Below, one piece after another: positions 1 through 6,238 of a DNA stretch of 6,945 nt. The notes beneath the pieces are model-generated. The model saw only the letters and a list, made by a program, of their open reading frames with translations, was not told where the DNA came from and ran no database searches. Source of the stretch: Actinomycetes bacterium (GTDB taxonomy: Bacteria; Actinomycetota; Actinomycetes; Propionibacteriales; Propionibacteriaceae); the NCBI GenBank assembly GCA_023387135.1, contig JAEWIK010000069.1, forward strand, positions 1 to 6,945. Direction: 5' to 3'. Position numbers and translations under genes: made by a program. Each line of letters begins with the position of its first letter. Positions within the stretch are counted from its first letter, which is position 1.

Positions 1-2
1 GG

Positions 3-80
3 CACCACAAGCAGAAGGGGCCGTCCGAGCGCGGCCGCCAGGGTGGCTCTCGCGAGTTCCGTCGCAAGTCCGGCGGGTAG
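3..80 (+). CDS. C-terminal tail of an unidentified protein (5' end outside window)
   Basis: An open frame enters from the left edge and stops at TAG 78-80, giving 25 residues rich in Lys, Arg, Gly, Ser and His (HHKQKGPSERGRQGG then SREFRRKSGG). Basic, low-complexity Arg/Gly tails of this kind are seen at the C-termini of RNA-binding proteins such as DEAD-box helicases, but the piece is too short and too generic to name a family. Codon choice (CGC, GGC, AAG) fits a real GC-rich reading frame. The other two plus frames lack an obvious protein-like composition here. The next gene lies on the opposite strand, so this would be the last gene of a rightward unit. A candidate hairpin begins at its stop codon. 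Confidence 0.5.
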   Translation, partial: HHKQKGPSERGRQGGSREFRRKSGG

Positions 81-119
81 AGCCCCCACCTCACGGTGCC
101 CGCGGGGTAGCCGGGCTCT
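79..119. terminator. Candidate hairpin terminator between convergent genes
   Basis: AGAGCCC (79-85) and GGGCTCT (113-119) form a perfect 7-bp stem around a 27-base interval. That interval can itself fold a small CACC/GGTG hairpin (87-90 with 95-98). The stem begins in the stop codon of the upstream gene and sits between two convergent genes, the right place for termination on either strand. There is no proper U-run, only a short TTGT after the right arm, and the loop is long, so this is a weak call. Confidence 0.35.
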
Positions 120-157
120 TGTCGGGGGCCGCGCCAGCAACCCCTGGAGCAGCGCAA

Positions 158-997
158 CTAGAGCAGCGGGAGCTGCGTCCTCGGGACGAGGCCCTCGGTG
201 GCGAGCTGGGCGTAGGCGAACGGCAGCAGCGGACGGATGACGTCCTCGTCGAACGGCCATTCGCCGGCCTCGTAGGCGGACTCGAGCCTGACGCCGCGCT
301 TGATCAGGTACTCGACCTGCCCGTACACGGCCGAGATGCGTGCGCGCTGTTCGAAGCCGAAGAACCTGTCGACCTGCCGGCCGTGCCCGGGGATCACGAC
401 GGTGTTCTCGTCGACGAGTCCCAGGATGCCGTCGACGGCGCTCGGCCAGTCCTTGAAGAAGGAGTCGGGCCCGAACGACGGCGGCGCGGACTCTTCCAGC
501 AGGTCTCCGGCGAACACCGTGTTGGCCTCGGGCACTATCGCCACGATGTCGCCCTCGGTGTGCCCGCGTCCGAAATGGACGAGTTCCACCCTCCTGCCGC
601 CCGGGTCGACGACGCGGGCCAGCGAGAACGGGTGACTCGGCGCCACGAGGTCCCCGGCGGCGACGCCGTGCGCCGCGGCGTCGGACGCCAGCGCGGGGTC
701 GGAGAGCCGGGCGACGAGGGTCTCGTGGCCGTACGTGGAGACGTCGGCGAAGGCTGCCAGCCCGAAGAAGTGGTCCCAGTGCCAGTGGGTGACTGCCGCC
801 GCCCTGACGGGCACTCCCGCGACCGCCTCCGCGGCGCGCCGGATCGCGGCGCCCTGGGCCGGCGACGACCCGGTGTCGACCACCAACGCCGACTCATCGC
901 CGACGACGAGTCCGACGTTGACCCCCGCCGGCTCGGCGACGGCGACGAACACCGAATCGGCGACAGGCTTGAACTCGCTCAGGCTCGCTTCTGGCAC
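158..997 (-). CDS. MBL-fold metallo-hydrolase
   Basis: 279-residue metallo-beta-lactamase-fold hydrolase, likely binding two metal ions. Visible motifs are VVDTG (D41), HWHWDH (H71, H73, D75, H76), GRGHTEGD (H146), FAGDLL (D165) and IPGHG (H205). This is the full ligand set of the glyoxalase-II/quinoprotein-relay type of MBL enzyme. The bridging Asp at 165, in place of the Cys of class B1 enzymes, argues against a classical B1 beta-lactamase. No signal peptide or membrane segment is seen, so it is probably cytoplasmic. The substrate cannot be read from the sequence. The start is GTG (997-995). No Shine-Dalgarno is well placed, but TACGCT ends six bases before the GTG, so a leaderless mRNA is likely. 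The gene is divergent from the PCD-VOC gene and convergent with the gene at the left edge. An ATA codon near residue 154 lies in the repeated GATAGTGC motif. Confidence 0.9.
   Translation of the reverse strand: MPEASLSEFKPVADSVFVAVAEPAGVNVGLVVGDESALVVDTGSSPAQGAAIRRAAEAVAGVPVRAAAVTHWHWDHFFGLAAFADVSTYGHETLVARLSDPALASDAAAHGVAAGDLVAPSHPFSLARVVDPGGRRVELVHFGRGHTEGDIVAIVPEANTVFAGDLLEESAPPSFGPDSFFKDWPSAVDGILGLVDENTVVIPGHGRQVDRFFGFEQRARISAVYGQVEYLIKRGVRLESAYEAGEWPFDEDVIRPLLPFAYAQLATEGLVPRTQLPLL
532..539 (-). repeat. GATAGTGC motif, copy 1
   Basis: Plus strand reads GCACTATC. It lies sense-oriented in the MBL hydrolase gene and is read as ATA GTG (Ile-Val). The preceding base on the motif strand is C. 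Confidence 0.4.
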
Positions 998-1003
998 CGC
1001 CCC

Positions 1004-1009
1004 AGCGTA
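1004..1009 (-). promoter_or_regulatory. -10 element of a probable leaderless promoter for the MBL hydrolase gene
   Basis: Minus strand reads TACGCT, matching the actinobacterial TANNNT pattern. It is followed by exactly six bases (GGGGCG) and then the GTG start. With the usual -12 to -7 placement, transcription would begin on the G of the start codon. No -35 match is visible 16-19 bases upstream, which is common for actinobacterial promoters. Confidence 0.4.
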
Positions 1010-1033
1010 GTGGAGCCTGGTCGCGCCACCCTC

Positions 1034-1064
1034 TTGACTCAGGCGTCACGGCGACGGTTACCGT
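1034..1064 (+). promoter_or_regulatory. Candidate promoter for the PCD-VOC fusion gene
   Basis: TTGACT (1034-1039) resembles a -35 box and TACCGT (1059-1064) a TANNNT -10 box. The 19-base spacer is slightly long. Transcription would start near 1071 and give a leader of about 43 bases before the ATG at 1114. It faces away from the MBL promoter in the same intergenic region. Confidence 0.35.
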
Positions 1065-1113
1065 GTCGGTGCGGCGGCGTCCCGCGGGGGAGCCGCGACC
1101 TGGGAGGCGGCTG

Positions 1114-1776
1114 ATGAGCGAAGACGGCTGGAAAGAGTTCCTCACCGCGGACGGCGTGCAGGACTGGGTGGTGGTGCACGGTGGACCGACCGCCGTGTTC
1201 AGGACGGGCTCGCTCGCGGCGGCAGGGGAACTGGTGGCGGCAATCGGGTCGCTGCCGGGGCTGGCAGGGACGCGGGTGGCGCTCACCGCGACCGACTCCC
1301 AGGTGACGGTGCGGCTCACCCGCGAGCTGTGGTTCATCGAGGCGCACCACATCGACCTGGCGCGGACGATCTCCGCGCTCGCGGAGCAGCACGGTGCGAC
1401 GGCCGACAGGAGTCTCGTCCAGGAGGTGCAGGTCGCCGTCGCCGCCCAGCCCGACAGCCTCGACCTCGGGTTCTGGCGGGCCGTGCTGGGCTACGCCCCG
1501 CTCGCCGAGGACAACGGACTCGACCCGCTCGCCCACGGCTCGACCTTCTGGATGCAGGAGCTCGACCCCGCCAAGCCGTTGCGCCACGCCATGCACATCG
1601 ACGTGTCGGTCGCGCGTGAACAGGTGCAGTCGCGTCTCGATGCCGCGCTCGCGGCGGGCGGGACGATAGTCCACCAGACCAGGAACTACTGGACCCTCAG
1701 CGACAAGGCGGGCAACAAGGTGGACGTGACCGCCTGGCCCGACGGTTACCCCGACCCCGACCACCCCGAGCCCTGA
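1114..1776 (+). CDS. Fusion of a pterin-4a-carbinolamine dehydratase-like domain and a VOC (glyoxalase-like) domain
   Basis: 220 residues, two domains. Residues about 5-95 resemble the PCD/DCoH alpha-beta fold: VTVRLT followed by IDLARTISALA matches the last strand and helix of that family, including the Asp before LA. The catalytic His-His-Pro signature is absent (the region reads LPGLAGTRVAL, 47-57), and the later catalytic His of the T-H-D segment is Arg70 (VRLTREL). The domain is therefore probably not an active dehydratase. Residues about 104-207 are VOC/Glyoxalase_6-like: FWRAVLGY (120-127), GSTFWMQELD (142-151), HAMHIDVSV (158-166, His161 a likely metal ligand), WTLSDKAGNKVDVT (193-206). 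ATG at 1114 is chosen because GGGAGG (1102-1107) lies six bases upstream. An earlier GTG at 1063 would add a basic 17-residue segment without a ribosome site. The gene stands alone ahead of the CIRCE-hrcA promoter. The fold calls are solid; the substrate is unknown. Confidence 0.82.
   Translation: MSEDGWKEFLTADGVQDWVVVHGGPTAVFRTGSLAAAGELVAAIGSLPGLAGTRVALTATDSQVTVRLTRELWFIEAHHIDLARTISALAEQHGATADRSLVQEVQVAVAAQPDSLDLGFWRAVLGYAPLAEDNGLDPLAHGSTFWMQELDPAKPLRHAMHIDVSVAREQVQSRLDAALAAGGTIVHQTRNYWTLSDKAGNKVDVTAWPDGYPDPDHPEP
1665..1672 (+). repeat. GATAGTCC motif, copy 2
   Basis: Sense-oriented within the VOC domain, read as ATA GTC (Ile-Val, residues 185-186). The preceding base is C. Confidence 0.4.
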
Positions 1777-1852
1777 TCTCCTTCCCCTGCTCAGCGGCCC
1801 GCCCGGCGGCGCGCGGCACGCCTGTCGGCACGTGGTTGGTTCGCGTCCGCTG

Positions 1853-1858
1853 TAGACT
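1853..1858 (+). promoter_or_regulatory. Probable -10 element of the hrcA operon
   Basis: TAGACT fits TANNNT and overlaps the first two bases of the CIRCE operator, so transcription would begin near 1865, inside the operator. No convincing -35 hexamer is seen 16-18 bases upstream. GTTGGTT (1835-1841) is the nearest candidate but lies too close. Confidence 0.45.
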
Positions 1859-1883
1859 GGCACTCAGCCCAAGAGAGTGCTAG
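1857..1883 (+). promoter_or_regulatory. CIRCE operator (HrcA binding site)
   Basis: The arms are CTGGCACTC (1857-1865) and GAGTGCTAG (1875-1883), separated by exactly nine bases. The CIRCE consensus is TTAGCACTC-N9-GAGTGCTAA: the left arm matches 7 of 9 positions and the right arm 8 of 9. Eight of the nine arm positions are complementary. It overlaps the likely -10 and start point and lies 58 bases upstream of hrcA, as expected for repression by steric block. HrcA encoded just downstream would bind here, so the operon is predicted to be autoregulated and induced by heat or misfolded protein. Confidence 0.93.
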
Positions 1884-1927
1884 AAGGCAGGCCTGTCCTC
1901 GGCAGCGGCCAGGCGAGGGAACCTGAC

Positions 1928-1933
1928 GGGAGG
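1928..1933 (+). promoter_or_regulatory. Ribosome binding site of hrcA
   Basis: GGGAGG is followed by eight bases and then ATG 1942. This is a strong site and fixes the hrcA start. Confidence 0.75.
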
Positions 1934-1941
1934 TATCGACA

Positions 1942-2955
1942 ATGCTTGACGACCGGAAGCTCGCGATCCTGCGGGCCATCGTCACCGACTACGTGTCGAT
2001 GCGCGAGCCAGTCGGGTCCAAGGCGCTCGTCGAGCGGTACCGGTTGGACGTCTCGCCCGCCACCGTGCGCAATGACATGGCCGTCCTGGAGGAGGAGGGC
2101 TACATCACGCAGCCCCACACCTCGGCCGGTCGCATCCCCACCGACAAGGGCTATCGGCTCTTCGTCGACAGGCTGGGCGCGGTGAAGCCGCTCTCGCCCG
2201 CCGAACGGCGCGCCATCGAGACCTTCATGGCGGGAGCCCTCGACGTCGACGACATCGTCAGGCGGACCGTTAGGCTGCTCGCGCAGATCACGCAGCAGGT
2301 GGCGATAGTGCAGTACCCGATCGACCTCGGCTCGTCCATCAGGCACGTCGAACTCGTCACCCTCGGCGGCGGGCGTGCACTGACGATCGTCGTGACCTCG
2401 GCGGGTCGGGTCGAGCAGCGCTCGCTCGACATCGGCGGCGCCACCGACGAGGACGTCGCCGACCTGCGCGGCCGGCTGAACTGTTCGCTGCTCGGGCTCG
2501 CGTCGGATCGTGCGGCGGCCGCGCTGTCGACCATGATGGACGAGATCCCTGCCGACCTGCGTCCGCTGTGCGCGGTGGTCAGCGCCGCGATCCTCGACAT
2601 CATCGGCACGGAGCGGTCGGGCAGGGTGGTGGTCGGCGGCGTCCCCAACCTCACGCGCTTCTCCGACCAGTTCGAGACGACGGTGAAGCCGGTGCTCGAA
2701 GCGCTGGAGGAGCAGGTGGTGCTGCTGCGGCTGCTCGGCGAGGCGTCCGGCGACGACGTGACGGTGAGGATCGGGCACGAGAACCCCTACGAGTCCCTGC
2801 AGTCGACCTCGGTGGTGGCCAGTGCCTATGGCACGTCGGCCGACGCGTGGGCGACCTTGGGTATCGTCGGACCGACACGGATGGACTACCCCTCGACAAT
2901 GGCTGCGGTGCGCGCCGTGGCCCGCTACGTCGGCCGGTTCCTGGCAGAAGGATGA
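1942..2955 (+). CDS. hrcA: Heat-inducible transcription repressor HrcA
   Basis: 337 residues, the usual length for HrcA. It is the DNA-binding repressor of chaperone genes, binding CIRCE as a dimer and kept active in other bacteria by GroEL. The N-terminal winged helix is clear: [14 protein letters not shown], then [11 protein letters not shown], the recognition-helix region [18 protein letters not shown] (38-55), and the signature [16 protein letters not shown] (57-72). The middle of the protein is the GAF-like dimerisation domain. The C-terminus carries the family motif [14 protein letters not shown] (307-320). The ATG start has a good ribosome site, and a CIRCE element precedes the gene. 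Its stop overlaps the dnaJ start in an ATGA. An ATA-GTG pair at about residues 122-123 lies in the GATAGTGC motif. Confidence 0.97.
   Translation: MLDDRKLAILRAIVTDYVSMREPVGSKALVERYRLDVSPATVRNDMAVLEEEGYITQPHTSAGRIPTDKGYRLFVDRLGAVKPLSPAERRAIETFMAGALDVDDIVRRTVRLLAQITQQVAIVQYPIDLGSSIRHVELVTLGGGRALTIVVTSAGRVEQRSLDIGGATDEDVADLRGRLNCSLLGLASDRAAAALSTMMDEIPADLRPLCAVVSAAILDIIGTERSGRVVVGGVPNLTRFSDQFETTVKPVLEALEEQVVLLRLLGEASGDDVTVRIGHENPYESLQSTSVVASAYGTSADAWATLGIVGPTRMDYPSTMAAVRAVARYVGRFLAEG
2304..2311 (+). repeat. GATAGTGC motif, copy 3
   Basis: Sense-oriented in hrcA, read as ATA GTG in the QQVAIVQYP segment. Its left flank GTGGC is identical to that of copy 1, although the two genes are unrelated. 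Confidence 0.4.
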
Positions 2956-4124
2956 GCGTGACGACTGATTACTACGAGGTGCTCGGCGTCCCCCGCGACG
3001 CCAGCACCGAGCAGATCAAGAAGGCCTATCGCAAGCTCGCGATGAAGTACCACCCGGACGTCGCTGACGATCCGGGCTCCGCCGACAAGTTCAAGGAGAT
3101 CGGCGAGGCCTACGAGGTGCTCCACGACCCGAACAAGCGCGCGATGTACGACAGGGGCGGCGACCCGCTCTCCGGCAACGGCGGGTTCGGCGGCTTCGGC
3201 TTCCCCGGCGGAGCGGGCTTCGACTTCACCAACCTCGTGGACGCCATGTTCGGCGCGCAGGCGAGCAGTCGCGGCCCCAGGTCGCGCACCCGACGCGGAC
3301 AGGACGCGCTCGTCAGGCTCAACCTCACCCTCTCCGAGGCGGCCTTCGGCGTGACCAAGCCGCTGCGGGTCGACACCGCAGTGATCTGCCCGAAGTGCAA
3401 CGGGTCCGGCGCCGACGCGGGCACCGAACCCGTGACCTGCCAGACCTGCCACGGCCAGGGCGAGGTCACGCAGGTGCAGCGCTCCTTCCTCGGCGACATC
3501 CGCACCACGCAGGCCTGCCCGACCTGCCGCGGCTACGGGACGGTGATCCCGCACCCGTGCGGTGAGTGCTCGGGCGAGGGCAGGGTCCGCAGCCACCGCA
3601 CCATCAACGTGAAGATCCCCGCGGGAGTGAGCAGCGGCAACAGGATCCACCTCGACTCCCAGGGCGAGGTCGGCCCGGGCGGTGGTCCGGCCGGCGACCT
3701 GTACGTCGAACTGACAGTGCAGGCCCACGAGATCTTCCGCCGCAACGGCGACGACCTGGAGGTCGTCGTCAAGGTGCCGATGACCGCCGCGGCGCTCGGC
3801 ACCGAGGTCACTCTCGACACCCTGGAGAAGGAACGCGACGACCTCGACCCCGGCGAGGCGACTGTCGAGGTGACGATCCCGGCCGGCACGCAGTCGGGCA
3901 CCAGGATCGCCATCCCCGGCAAGGGCGTGCCGCGATTGCGGGGCGGCGGCCGCGGCGAGCTGGGGGTCACGCTGCTCGTGCAGACTCCCACCAAGCTCGA
4001 CGACGTGCAGCGCGACCTGCTGCGGCAGCTCGCGGACCTGAGGGACGAGGCCCGTCCCGAGGTCTCGGCGTCGAAGCAGAAGGGTGGCGGCGTGCTGGGC
4101 TGGCTCAAGGAGACGTTCTCATGA
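2952..4124 (+). CDS. dnaJ: Chaperone DnaJ (Hsp40), actinobacterial DnaJ2 type
   Basis: 390-residue type I Hsp40 that delivers unfolded clients to DnaK and stimulates its ATPase. The J-domain (about 6-70) has the essential HPD at 34-36. A short Gly/Phe-rich region follows (about 76-91). The zinc-binding domain carries four intact CxxCxGxG repeats: CPKCNGSG (146), CQTCHGQG (163), CPTCRGYG (189) and CGECSGEG (203). The two beta-barrel client-binding domains and a C-terminal dimerisation region complete it. The second beta domain contains an acidic stretch, [16 protein letters not shown] (291-306), longer than the short turn I expect there. The frame stays open back into hrcA, but homologues begin just before [11 protein letters not shown] 2952 overlaps the hrcA stop as ATGA. 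GTG 2958, two codons later, is a serious rival because AGAAGG (2946-2951) lies six bases before it and abuts the ATG. The gene overlaps rsmE by four bases. Confidence 0.96.
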   Translation: MSVTTDYYEVLGVPRDASTEQIKKAYRKLAMKYHPDVADDPGSADKFKEIGEAYEVLHDPNKRAMYDRGGDPLSGNGGFGGFGFPGGAGFDFTNLVDAMFGAQASSRGPRSRTRRGQDALVRLNLTLSEAAFGVTKPLRVDTAVICPKCNGSGADAGTEPVTCQTCHGQGEVTQVQRSFLGDIRTTQACPTCRGYGTVIPHPCGECSGEGRVRSHRTINVKIPAGVSSGNRIHLDSQGEVGPGGGPAGDLYVELTVQAHEIFRRNGDDLEVVVKVPMTAAALGTEVTLDTLEKERDDLDPGEATVEVTIPAGTQSGTRIAIPGKGVPRLRGGGRGELGVTLLVQTPTKLDDVQRDLLRQLADLRDEARPEVSASKQKGGGVLGWLKETFS

Positions 4125-4861
4125 CCGAACCCCTGTTCCTGGCCGACCTCGACAACCCCCAGCCCGGCGGCAGCGTCGAGCTGACGGGGGAGGAGGGACG
4201 GCACGCGGTCTCGGTCCGCCGGCTCCGCGTCGGCGAGGTCATCTGGATCGCCGACGGCGCCGGGACGGCCGTCAGGGGCCCGGTCTCCGAGCTCGGCAAG
4301 AACAGGCTCACCGTCACGGTCGACGAGGTCGTGCACGACCCGGCAGGGCCCGTGCGGTACGTCGCCGTGCAGGCGCTGCCCAAGGGCGAGCGTGCCGAGC
4401 AGGCGGTCGACATGCTGACCGAGCTGGGGATCGACGAGATAGTGCCGTGGCAGTCCGAGCGCTCGGTCGTGAGGTGGACGCCCGAACGCGTGGAGCGGGG
4501 GCTCACCCGCTGGCGCGCCGCCGCGCGGGAGGCGGCCAAGCAGTCCCGCAGGTTCAGGGTGCCGATCGTGAGCGCGCCGCTGACCACCGAGGAGATCGCG
4601 CTGCGCATCAAGCAGACGGCGCTCACCGTGGTGCTGCACGAGACCGCCTCCGAACCGCTCGCGCGGCTCGGCATGCCGGGCAGCGGCGAGATCATGTTCA
4701 TCGTCGGCCCCGAGGGCGGCCTGACCGACGCCGAGGTCGCCGCCTTCGAAGAGGTGGGCGGAAAGGTCGTGCTCATCGCCGACACCGTGCTGCGCACCTC
4801 GACAGCAGGGGTCGTGGCGCTCGCACAGCTCCAGGCCCTCGCCGCCCGTGACGCCACCTGA
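4121..4861 (+). CDS. rsmE: 16S rRNA (uracil1498-N3)-methyltransferase RsmE
   Basis: 246-residue SPOUT-class (trefoil-knot) methyltransferase that uses S-adenosylmethionine to methylate N3 of U1498 in helix 44 of 16S rRNA. Residues about 1-72 form the PUA-like RNA-binding domain ([16 protein letters not shown], 24-39). The SPOUT domain shows [20 protein letters not shown] (84-103), the AAKQSRR segment (138-144), the SAM-binding [14 protein letters not shown] (193-206), and the knot motif [15 protein letters not shown] (220-234). This last motif reads STA where E. coli-type proteins read ETA, a variant that, from memory, is usual in actinobacteria. The ATG overlaps the dnaJ stop (ATGA), indicating translational coupling. 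The dnaJ-rsmE neighbourhood is conserved in many Gram-positive bacteria. Confidence 0.95.
   Translation: MTEPLFLADLDNPQPGGSVELTGEEGRHAVSVRRLRVGEVIWIADGAGTAVRGPVSELGKNRLTVTVDEVVHDPAGPVRYVAVQALPKGERAEQAVDMLTELGIDEIVPWQSERSVVRWTPERVERGLTRWRAAAREAAKQSRRFRVPIVSAPLTTEEIALRIKQTALTVVLHETASEPLARLGMPGSGEIMFIVGPEGGLTDAEVAAFEEVGGKVVLIADTVLRTSTAGVVALAQLQALAARDAT
4438..4445 (+). repeat. GATAGTGC motif, copy 4
   Basis: Sense-oriented in rsmE, read as ATA GTG in LGIDEIVPW (Ile107-Val108). It is the only copy preceded by A rather than C. Confidence 0.4.
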
Positions 4862-6143
4862 CGTGACAGTGGCAGGCGACACCCTGCCCGCGGCCGCGGG
4901 GACCGCCGCAGCGTCGGCGGACGCCTTCGGGTTCACCCCCGGCACGTTCCTGCCCGAGGGCCAGGGCCGCACCGGCGTCATCACGACCCCGCACGGCGAG
5001 ATCCACACCCCGGCCTTCATCGCCGTCGGCACCAAGGCGACGGTGAAGGCGGTGACGCCCGAAGCTGTCGCCGCGCTCGGTGCTCAGGCGGTGCTCGCGA
5101 ACGCCTACCACCTCTCGCTGCAGCCGGGCTCGGACATCGTGGACGCCGCCGGCGGGCTGGGAGCCTTCATGAACTGGCCGGGGCCGACCTTCACCGACTC
5201 CGGCGGTTTCCAGGTGATGAGCCTGGGCGTGGGCTTCAAGAAGGTGCTCGCCATGGACACCGTCGGCCTGGCCGACGACGACGTGATCGCCGAGGGCAAG
5301 CAGCGGCTTGCACACGTCGACGACGACGGCGTGACGTTCAGGTCTCACCTCAACGGCGACCTGCTCAGGTTCACCCCCGAGGTGTCGATGAGGATCCAGC
5401 ACGAGCTGGGCGCCGACATCATGTTCGCCTTCGACGAGCTGACGACCCTCATGAACACCCGCCGGTACCAGGAGGCGTCGGTGGAGCGCACCCACGCCTG
5501 GGCCCGGCGCTGCCTGGCCGAGCACCTGCGCCTCACTAAGGAGCGTTCCGACAAGCCCTATCAGGCCCTCTTCGGGGTCGTGCAGGGAGCGCAGTACGAA
5601 GACCTCCGCCGGCGCGCGGCGCGCGACCTGGCGGCGCTCGACGTGGAGGGGCGGCACTTCGACGGCTACGGCATCGGCGGCGCGCTGGAGAAGGAGAACC
5701 TCGGGACTATCGTCGGCTGGGTCAGTTCCGAACTGCCGGTCGACAGGCCACGGCACCTGCTCGGGATCTCCGAGCCTGACGACTTCTTCGCCGCCGTCGC
5801 CGCCGGTGCCGACACCTTCGACTGCGTCATGCCGTCCCGGGTGGCCCGCAACGGCGCGCTGTACACCGCCGAGGGCAGGTTCAACGTCGTGACCGCCGCG
5901 AACCGGCGCAACTTCGGCCCGATCGACCCCGACTGTGACTGCTCCACCTGCGCGCACTACACCAGGGCCTACCTGCACCACCTCTTCAAGGCCAAGGAGA
6001 TGCTGGCCTCGACGCTCTGCACGATCCACAACGAGCGCTTCACCGTCAGGTTGGTGGACGACATCAGGGCGAGCATCGAGCGGGGCGAGTTCGACGCCTT
6101 CAGGACCGAGTTCCTCGGCAGGTTCTACTCCTCGACGCGCTAG
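4848..6143 (+). CDS. tgt: tRNA-guanine transglycosylase (queuosine pathway)
   Basis: 431-residue TIM-barrel enzyme that swaps guanine-34 of GUN-anticodon tRNAs for a 7-deazaguanine base. TDSGGFQ (116-122) holds the general acid/base Asp117, FDE (195-197) the base-recognition Asp196, and FDCVMPSR (324-331) the nucleophile Asp325. The zinc site is C363, C365, C368 and H394 (CDCSTC and TIHN). The protein is longer than the roughly 375 residues of E. coli Tgt, with an Ala-rich N-terminal extension of about 30 residues and an insertion after MSLGVGFKK (about 133-158). Pocket residues depart from the preQ1-type enzyme (GGALEKEN for GGLAVGEP; FDEL for FDEC). The start is uncertain: GTG 4848 overlaps rsmE by 14 bases, GTG 4863 and GTG 4869 are in frame, and none has a clear ribosome site, so coupling to rsmE translation is likely. 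It is probably the last gene of the hrcA unit. Confidence 0.95.
   Translation: MTPPDVTVAGDTLPAAAGTAAASADAFGFTPGTFLPEGQGRTGVITTPHGEIHTPAFIAVGTKATVKAVTPEAVAALGAQAVLANAYHLSLQPGSDIVDAAGGLGAFMNWPGPTFTDSGGFQVMSLGVGFKKVLAMDTVGLADDDVIAEGKQRLAHVDDDGVTFRSHLNGDLLRFTPEVSMRIQHELGADIMFAFDELTTLMNTRRYQEASVERTHAWARRCLAEHLRLTKERSDKPYQALFGVVQGAQYEDLRRRAARDLAALDVEGRHFDGYGIGGALEKENLGTIVGWVSSELPVDRPRHLLGISEPDDFFAAVAAGADTFDCVMPSRVARNGALYTAEGRFNVVTAANRRNFGPIDPDCDCSTCAHYTRAYLHHLFKAKEMLASTLCTIHNERFTVRLVDDIRASIERGEFDAFRTEFLGRFYSSTR
5704..5711 (-). repeat. GATAGTCC motif, copy 5
   Basis: Plus strand reads GGACTATC, so the motif is antisense within tgt. The gene reads it as ACT ATC (Thr-Ile, residues 287-288). ACT is itself a rare codon at this base composition. 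Confidence 0.4.
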
Positions 6144-6175
6144 GCCGGTGGCGCCGCGGTCCGACTGCCGCCGGC
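6144..6175 (+). terminator. Candidate hairpin terminator of the hrcA-dnaJ-rsmE-tgt unit
   Basis: GCCGGTGGC (6144-6152) pairs with GCCGCCGGC (6167-6175) over nine base pairs, one of them G-U, around a 14-base loop. It begins immediately after the tgt TAG. There is no U-tract downstream, which is common for GC-rich actinobacterial terminators but leaves the call unproven. Confidence 0.45.
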
Positions 6176-6238
6176 CCGCAGCGACGCGGCGACGAGCGGC
6201 CCGGGACCCGACGCCGCCCGGTGTGGCAGCATTCAGGC

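Noticed and set aside
43..240. 65-codon open frame at the left end
   Set aside because: Ser/Arg/Ala-rich translation without motif, overlapping both the preceding gene tail and the end of the MBL gene.
1034..1050. CTTGACT as half of a HspR (HAIR) operator
   Set aside because: No inverted partner ACTCAAG follows at the required 7-base spacing.
1063..1113. GTG start upstream of the PCD-VOC gene
   Set aside because: It would start inside the candidate -10 box, adds an unconserved basic stretch and lacks a ribosome site, while ATG 1114 has GGGAGG at good spacing.
119..1114. 331-codon plus-strand open frame antisense to the MBL hydrolase
   Set aside because: It is the mirror of a clear MBL coding region. 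Its translation is Arg/Gly/Asp/Val-rich with no family motif, a common artefact in GC-rich DNA.
1784..1850. GC-rich inverted segments after the PCD-VOC stop as a terminator
   Set aside because: Only short imperfect stems (for example GCCCGCC with GGCGCGC) and no T-run; not better than expected at this base composition.
2568..2951. Upstream extension of the dnaJ frame inside hrcA
   Set aside because: The extra sequence is Arg/Gly-rich, overlaps conserved HrcA sequence, and DnaJ homologues start just before DYYEVLGV.
3533..5035. 500-codon minus-strand open frame across dnaJ, rsmE and the start of tgt
   Set aside because: It crosses three well-supported genes, is low in complexity and shows no motif.
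4773..6029. 418-codon minus-strand open frame antisense to tgt
   Set aside because: It is a shadow of tgt; its composition follows from the codon bias of the opposite strand.
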